From positions 1 through 9,035 of the forward strand of contig NZ_JAJCLZ010000044.1 in assembly GCF_020559915.1 (NCBI RefSeq): 9,035 nt of DNA. Direction: 5' to 3'. The notes beneath the pieces were generated by a model. The model had not been told where the DNA came from and made no database searches. It saw only the letters and a program-made list of their open reading frames with translations. Positions 6,283 through 9,035 of this stretch are shown one piece after another. The first letter of the stretch is position 1. Each line of letters starts with the position of its first letter. Both the position numbers and the translations under genes were made by a program. This DNA is from Ruminococcus sp. 210702-SL.1.03 (lineage in GTDB: Bacteria > Bacillota > Clostridia > Oscillospirales > Ruminococcaceae).

Positions 6283-6891
6283 TCAGATTTTCACAACATA
6301 AGGTTCATCTTCAATAATACCCTGATCGTGGGTAACAATGATAACCGTTTTACCTTCTTCATTGAGTTCGTGCAATAACCTCATAACAATATCTCTATTT
6401 TTCTTGTCAAGTGAGCCAGTAGGTTCATCTGCCAAAACAACAGAACATTTTTTCATCATAAGACGAGCTAAAGCAACTCTCTGTTGTTCACCACCGGAAA
6501 GCTGATAAACTTTTTTGTTAACTTCCTTTGATAACCCCACACGATTAAGAGCTTCTTTAAGTGATACTTTAGTTCGGCTTGATTTTTTAATCAAACTTAA
6601 ATTTTCTTTAACTGTCTTATTTTCAAGCAGTGCAAAATTCTGAAAAAGAAACCCCACTGTATCCGCAAAAAAACTGTTTTTATTTTTAAGCCGGGTAATA
6701 TTCAGCCCTTCGATTATGATACTGCCGCTATCCGGCTTTTCGATACCACCAATCATATTGAGCAAAGTGCTTTTTCCACTGCCGCTATCCCCGCTGATTA
6801 CTACAAAACTTCCATCCGGAATTTCCAAATTAAAGTTGGAGAAAATTATTTTCTCTCCAAATGCTTTATTTAAGCCACGAATTATAATCAT
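6283..6891 (-). CDS. ABC transporter ATP-binding protein (MacB/LolD type, bacteriocin-export-like)
   Basis: This 202-residue single-domain ABC ATPase energises the permease encoded just before it. All motifs are present: Walker A GDSGSGKST (34-42), Q-loop Q84, signature LSGGEQQR (131-138), Walker B VVLADE (151-156), D-loop GSLD (159-162) and switch His188 in VTHD. Its compact size and motif wording match the MacB/LolD branch, including the ATPases paired with lactococcin-972-type bacteriocin loci (family knowledge). Two starts are possible. I prefer ATG 6891 because it overlaps the permease stop as ATGA and has AAAGGTGG 6 nt upstream; ATG 6897 would add two residues and sit too close to that site. 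Composition is AT-rich, unlike the mob operon. It is the last gene before the oriT region. Confidence 0.9.
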   Translation of the reverse strand: MIIIRGLNKAFGEKIIFSNFNLEIPDGSFVVISGDSGSGKSTLLNMIGGIEKPDSGSIIIEGLNITRLKNKNSFFADTVGFLFQNFALLENKTVKENLSLIKKSSRTKVSLKEALNRVGLSKEVNKKVYQLSGGEQQRVALARLMMKKCSVVLADEPTGSLDKKNRDIVMRLLHELNEEGKTVIIVTHDQGIIEDEPYVVKI

Positions 6892-8852
6892 AAACATCCA
6901 CCTTTCAAGGACTTTGAGATATTTGTTTTTTCAACCCACATAACATTTGTGAAAATGATTGCCATTTCAATAATGGTGAGCAATGCTCCAACCAGTAAAG
7001 CAATCCCGACACTTGCGTTAGATATAAAAAGCGAAACAATGCAAATCAATATCACAACGGCTATATTTTCTAAGAGATTAACGGAAATAAATCTTTTGTG
7101 CCTTTCATAAAAGCGATAGCCCAAAACCTTTTTGAGGGAGATTTCCATCGCATTAAGTCTAAATTCCATTTTCACTTCAGATATGATGATAGCGATATCT
7201 AACAGCAATACTAATACGCAAAGAGAGCTTATAAAGCCAATCAGTTTCACGAGGAAACTATGACTATAAGTATAATCCTCCCCGACATTCGTCAGCATAA
7301 AATAGTGTGGACCAAGCTGTTCTGCATATTTTTTCGCAGCATTACGAATTGTGCTTTCATCGCATCCGTAGATCACCTCACCATTATATGTTCCTGTTTC
7401 GATATAACTTCCATTCAAAGCAACAGCCTCATTTGCCTGATAAATAACAATCGGATTTGTTGCTCTTGACAATCCGTCAATAGCCTCTTCTCTGTTCGAA
7501 TTGAGATAATAAAATTGCTCTCTGCCAGAATATTCTTTATAAACAACACGCAGTTCTTCTGCATTTTGGGTAAGAGAGTCAATTTCCTCTTTTGCGATAT
7601 CTTTGTATGATTCCGCATTTTTTCCCTTTGGCACGAAGACCACGATATCCTCTTTTTCATCATCTTCAGTAAGCATATCAGAAAACCCTTGCAGCATATC
7701 TCTGGCATTATGATTTACAAAAATATAATTATCCGTATCGCTTATCCGGCTGCCTATGCAGACCACCGGATTTATAGTGTTGTATTCATTTTCGTAAAGG
7801 TCATTCCAAAATTCGCTCTCTTTGGATTCCTCCTCATTTTCTTCAAAAGGAGGTTCAATCTGCATAACTCCAAAATAGTAATCATTATAATGATTTTCTA
7901 AAAGAGTAGTGTTTGTAAGTAAATTACCTTGAATGCTACTGAGATTTGTAGTTATTGTAAAAATCGTCATAGCAGTAGCAAATACTTTAAGACCGTTCAG
8001 AAGATAAAACATACCTTTTTTATCTGAAGCATTGGCAAAGGCTTTTTTTACATCAAAGCGGACAAAAGCAGCATAAGGAATTACGGAAAGAACTGCTCCG
8101 GCACAATACACTGCCAAAATGAGATGATCTTCATACGCTCCCGATATAAATTGAGAAACAAGCAACTTTGCTAAGACGAATAATGCAGCATATGAAATCA
8201 TATCAGCCACTACAGCTTTTAGAGCAATCACAGCAGCATTTTCGCCCAGAGAAGCTCGTACAACTACTTCCTTTTGTCTGCGTATCACCTCAATCATATT
8301 AAGTACAATCATCAATATGGCAACCAGGCCCCAAACAATGAACATCATATCAGTTTCGGTTGATTGCCAAAACTCTGGCTGCGATATAGAATATTCTTTT
8401 GCCAAATCTTGATATGTGGCAATAATGTCATCATCGTCACCGATATAGCTGACCATTATTTCCTGTCCATTACCTGTGTTTTTTGCTTCTCTAAAATCTT
8501 CAAATTCTATTACGGTGATTCCGCCTATCAAAGCCGTATATGTTTTTTCCTCAATATCCATTGTGCTTTTAAGACTATCCCGAACAACGGTATCATCACC
8601 ATAAATATAAAGTCTTGTCTGATAATTAGAAACTCTCTGATTAAAAGTCGAAAAAATATGAACACCATGCTTCTCAGCTGTATCTTCTGCATTGGCTAAA
8701 AATGAATCCATATCGTCATTAGTAGTTGTGTATCTGGACGATAAATAATAAGCACCATTAAAGGTCCAGAGCATATTTTGATATACTTCAGCTTGCATAA
8801 CAAAAGCAAAAATAATCGTAATCAACAGCAATATATTTCTTATATGTTTCAT
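6888..8852 (-). CDS. ABC transporter permease, bacteriocin-associated membrane protein (DUF1430-like)
   Basis: This 654-residue membrane protein is the probable partner of the following ATPase. Membrane segments are visible at about 5-20, 169-189, 208-235, 243-264, 286-303, 533-558, 591-611 and 613-636: an N-terminal anchor plus seven helices. Two large extracytoplasmic domains lie at about 21-168 and 304-532, the second rich in acidic residues (EENEEESKESEF). This layout matches the seven-helix 'bacteriocin-associated integral membrane protein' family better than a classic four-helix MacB. Roles known for such pairs are peptide export or self-protection; the substrate here is unknown. The ATG start follows AAAGGAGG with an unusually long gap of about 14 nt. 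Low GC and no overlap with backbone genes suggest it was acquired as cargo. Confidence 0.8.
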   Translation of the reverse strand: MKHIRNILLLITIIFAFVMQAEVYQNMLWTFNGAYYLSSRYTTTNDDMDSFLANAEDTAEKHGVHIFSTFNQRVSNYQTRLYIYGDDTVVRDSLKSTMDIEEKTYTALIGGITVIEFEDFREAKNTGNGQEIMVSYIGDDDDIIATYQDLAKEYSISQPEFWQSTETDMMFIVWGLVAILMIVLNMIEVIRRQKEVVVRASLGENAAVIALKAVVADMISYAALFVLAKLLVSQFISGAYEDHLILAVYCAGAVLSVIPYAAFVRFDVKKAFANASDKKGMFYLLNGLKVFATAMTIFTITTNLSSIQGNLLTNTTLLENHYNDYYFGVMQIEPPFEENEEESKESEFWNDLYENEYNTINPVVCIGSRISDTDNYIFVNHNARDMLQGFSDMLTEDDEKEDIVVFVPKGKNAESYKDIAKEEIDSLTQNAEELRVVYKEYSGREQFYYLNSNREEAIDGLSRATNPIVIYQANEAVALNGSYIETGTYNGEVIYGCDESTIRNAAKKYAEQLGPHYFMLTNVGEDYTYSHSFLVKLIGFISSLCVLVLLLDIAIIISEVKMEFRLNAMEISLKKVLGYRFYERHKRFISVNLLENIAVVILICIVSLFISNASVGIALLVGALLTIIEMAIIFTNVMWVEKTNISKSLKGGCL

Positions 8853-8926
8853 TTAAAATTCTTAAACCTCCTTTGAATAGGTAACAGACACACGATTGCC
8901 CAAAATACTAATATGGATTTTTTCAT
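8849..8926 (-). CDS. Possible 25-aa hydrophobic leader peptide upstream of the permease
   Basis: A short frame starts MKKSILVFWAIVCLLPIQRR and ends with TGA overlapping the permease ATG as ATGA. It resembles a signal or membrane peptide and could couple translation, which would explain why the permease Shine-Dalgarno is far from its start. Its own ribosome binding site is weak, and it may be chance. Confidence 0.22.
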   Translation of the reverse strand: MKKSILVFWAIVCLLPIQRRFKNFK

Positions 8927-9029
8927 ACAACCACATTCTCTTGTTAGATTCTAATTTTCCGTTTTCTTTATTCGCATAAATTATGATTTTGTCAATAAAA
9001 CTTGACACATTGACCGCAAGGATTTGAAG
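8862..9029 (-). other. Open frame entering from the terminal repeat (possible 3' gene remnant)
   Basis: This frame reads 55 codons from inside the terminal repeat to TAA at 8864-8862, ending just at the permease Shine-Dalgarno. It includes FIDKIIIYANKENGKLES and ends SVTYSKEV. It has no ATG until residue 32 and is closed upstream by TAA at 9032-9030. The segment inside 8983 could be the tail of a gene cut by the repeat. I do not recognise it. Confidence 0.2.
8967..8995 (-). promoter_or_regulatory. Candidate promoter for the ABC module, -35 inside the terminal repeat
   Basis: On the minus strand a perfect -35 TTGACA (8995-8990) is followed by a 17-nt spacer and AATAAA (8972-8967), a four-of-six -10 match. 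The -35 belongs to the 52-bp repeat while the -10 lies in unique sequence, giving a hybrid promoter of the kind created by mobile-element ends. It would start transcription about 110 bp before the permease. Confidence 0.5.
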
Positions 9030-9035
9030 TTAAGC
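8984..9035. repeat. Right copy of 52-bp terminal inverted repeat
   Basis: This is an exact inverted match to 2-53. The TGTCAA/TTGACA palindrome is at 8990-9007 here. GTCAA-type motifs occur three times within 25 bp (two direct, one inverted), which looks like a protein-binding end. The flank on this side differs from the left flank, so identity ends sharply at 8984. Confidence 0.95.

Noticed and set aside
2..9035. Terminal repeats as evidence of a circular plasmid contig
   Set aside because: A circular molecule gives direct, not inverted, repeats at contig ends.

Overview
The window is a remodelled fragment of a conjugative or mobilizable transposon of the Tn1549-like type found in gut Clostridia (Lachnospiraceae/Oscillospiraceae and relatives). 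Family assignments rest on recognising the proteins by eye; no search was run. Every convincing gene is on the minus strand, so the genes read from right to left. No integrase, transposase, complete type IV secretion system, tRNA, rRNA or CRISPR array is present.

Layout, right to left. The last 52 bases (8984-9035) are an exact inverted copy of bases 2-53. Just inside the right copy, a candidate promoter (its -35 lies within the repeat) precedes an AT-rich two-gene ABC module: a 654-aa membrane permease (6888-8852) and a MacB/LolD-type ATPase (6283-6891). The pair resembles the exporters associated with lactococcin-972-type bacteriocins, but no bacteriocin precursor is visible. Next is a gene-free stretch (5901-6282) dense in inverted repeats. 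It contains AAGTGCGCCCT, a match to the RSF1010/pIP501-type nic core, so I call it oriT. A terminator-like hairpin (5932-5979) lies between this region and the mobilization operon.

The mobilization and replication operon has higher GC. It encodes a DUF3847-like accessory protein (5541-5900), a MobA/MobL relaxase (4079-5575) and a TOPRIM plus RepA-type ATPase protein (2211-4082), all overlapping, followed by a 56-aa TnpW-like protein (1898-2068). After that the conserved backbone is broken. Only the C-terminal half of the VirD4/TraG coupling protein remains (933-1865), then a complete Maff2/VirB2-like pilin-type gene (425-847), then a methyltransferase-like gene cut off where the left repeat begins (32-292).

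How it would work together (inference): the relaxase and DUF3847 protein process the oriT beside them. Because VirD4 has lost its Walker A half and no transfer channel is encoded, movement would need a helper element. The nic orientation would send the ABC module into the recipient first and the mob operon last. The terminal inverted repeat means the window is either a unit bounded by inverted copies of one mobile-element end, an invertible segment, or an assembly contig that stopped on both sides at the same repeat.
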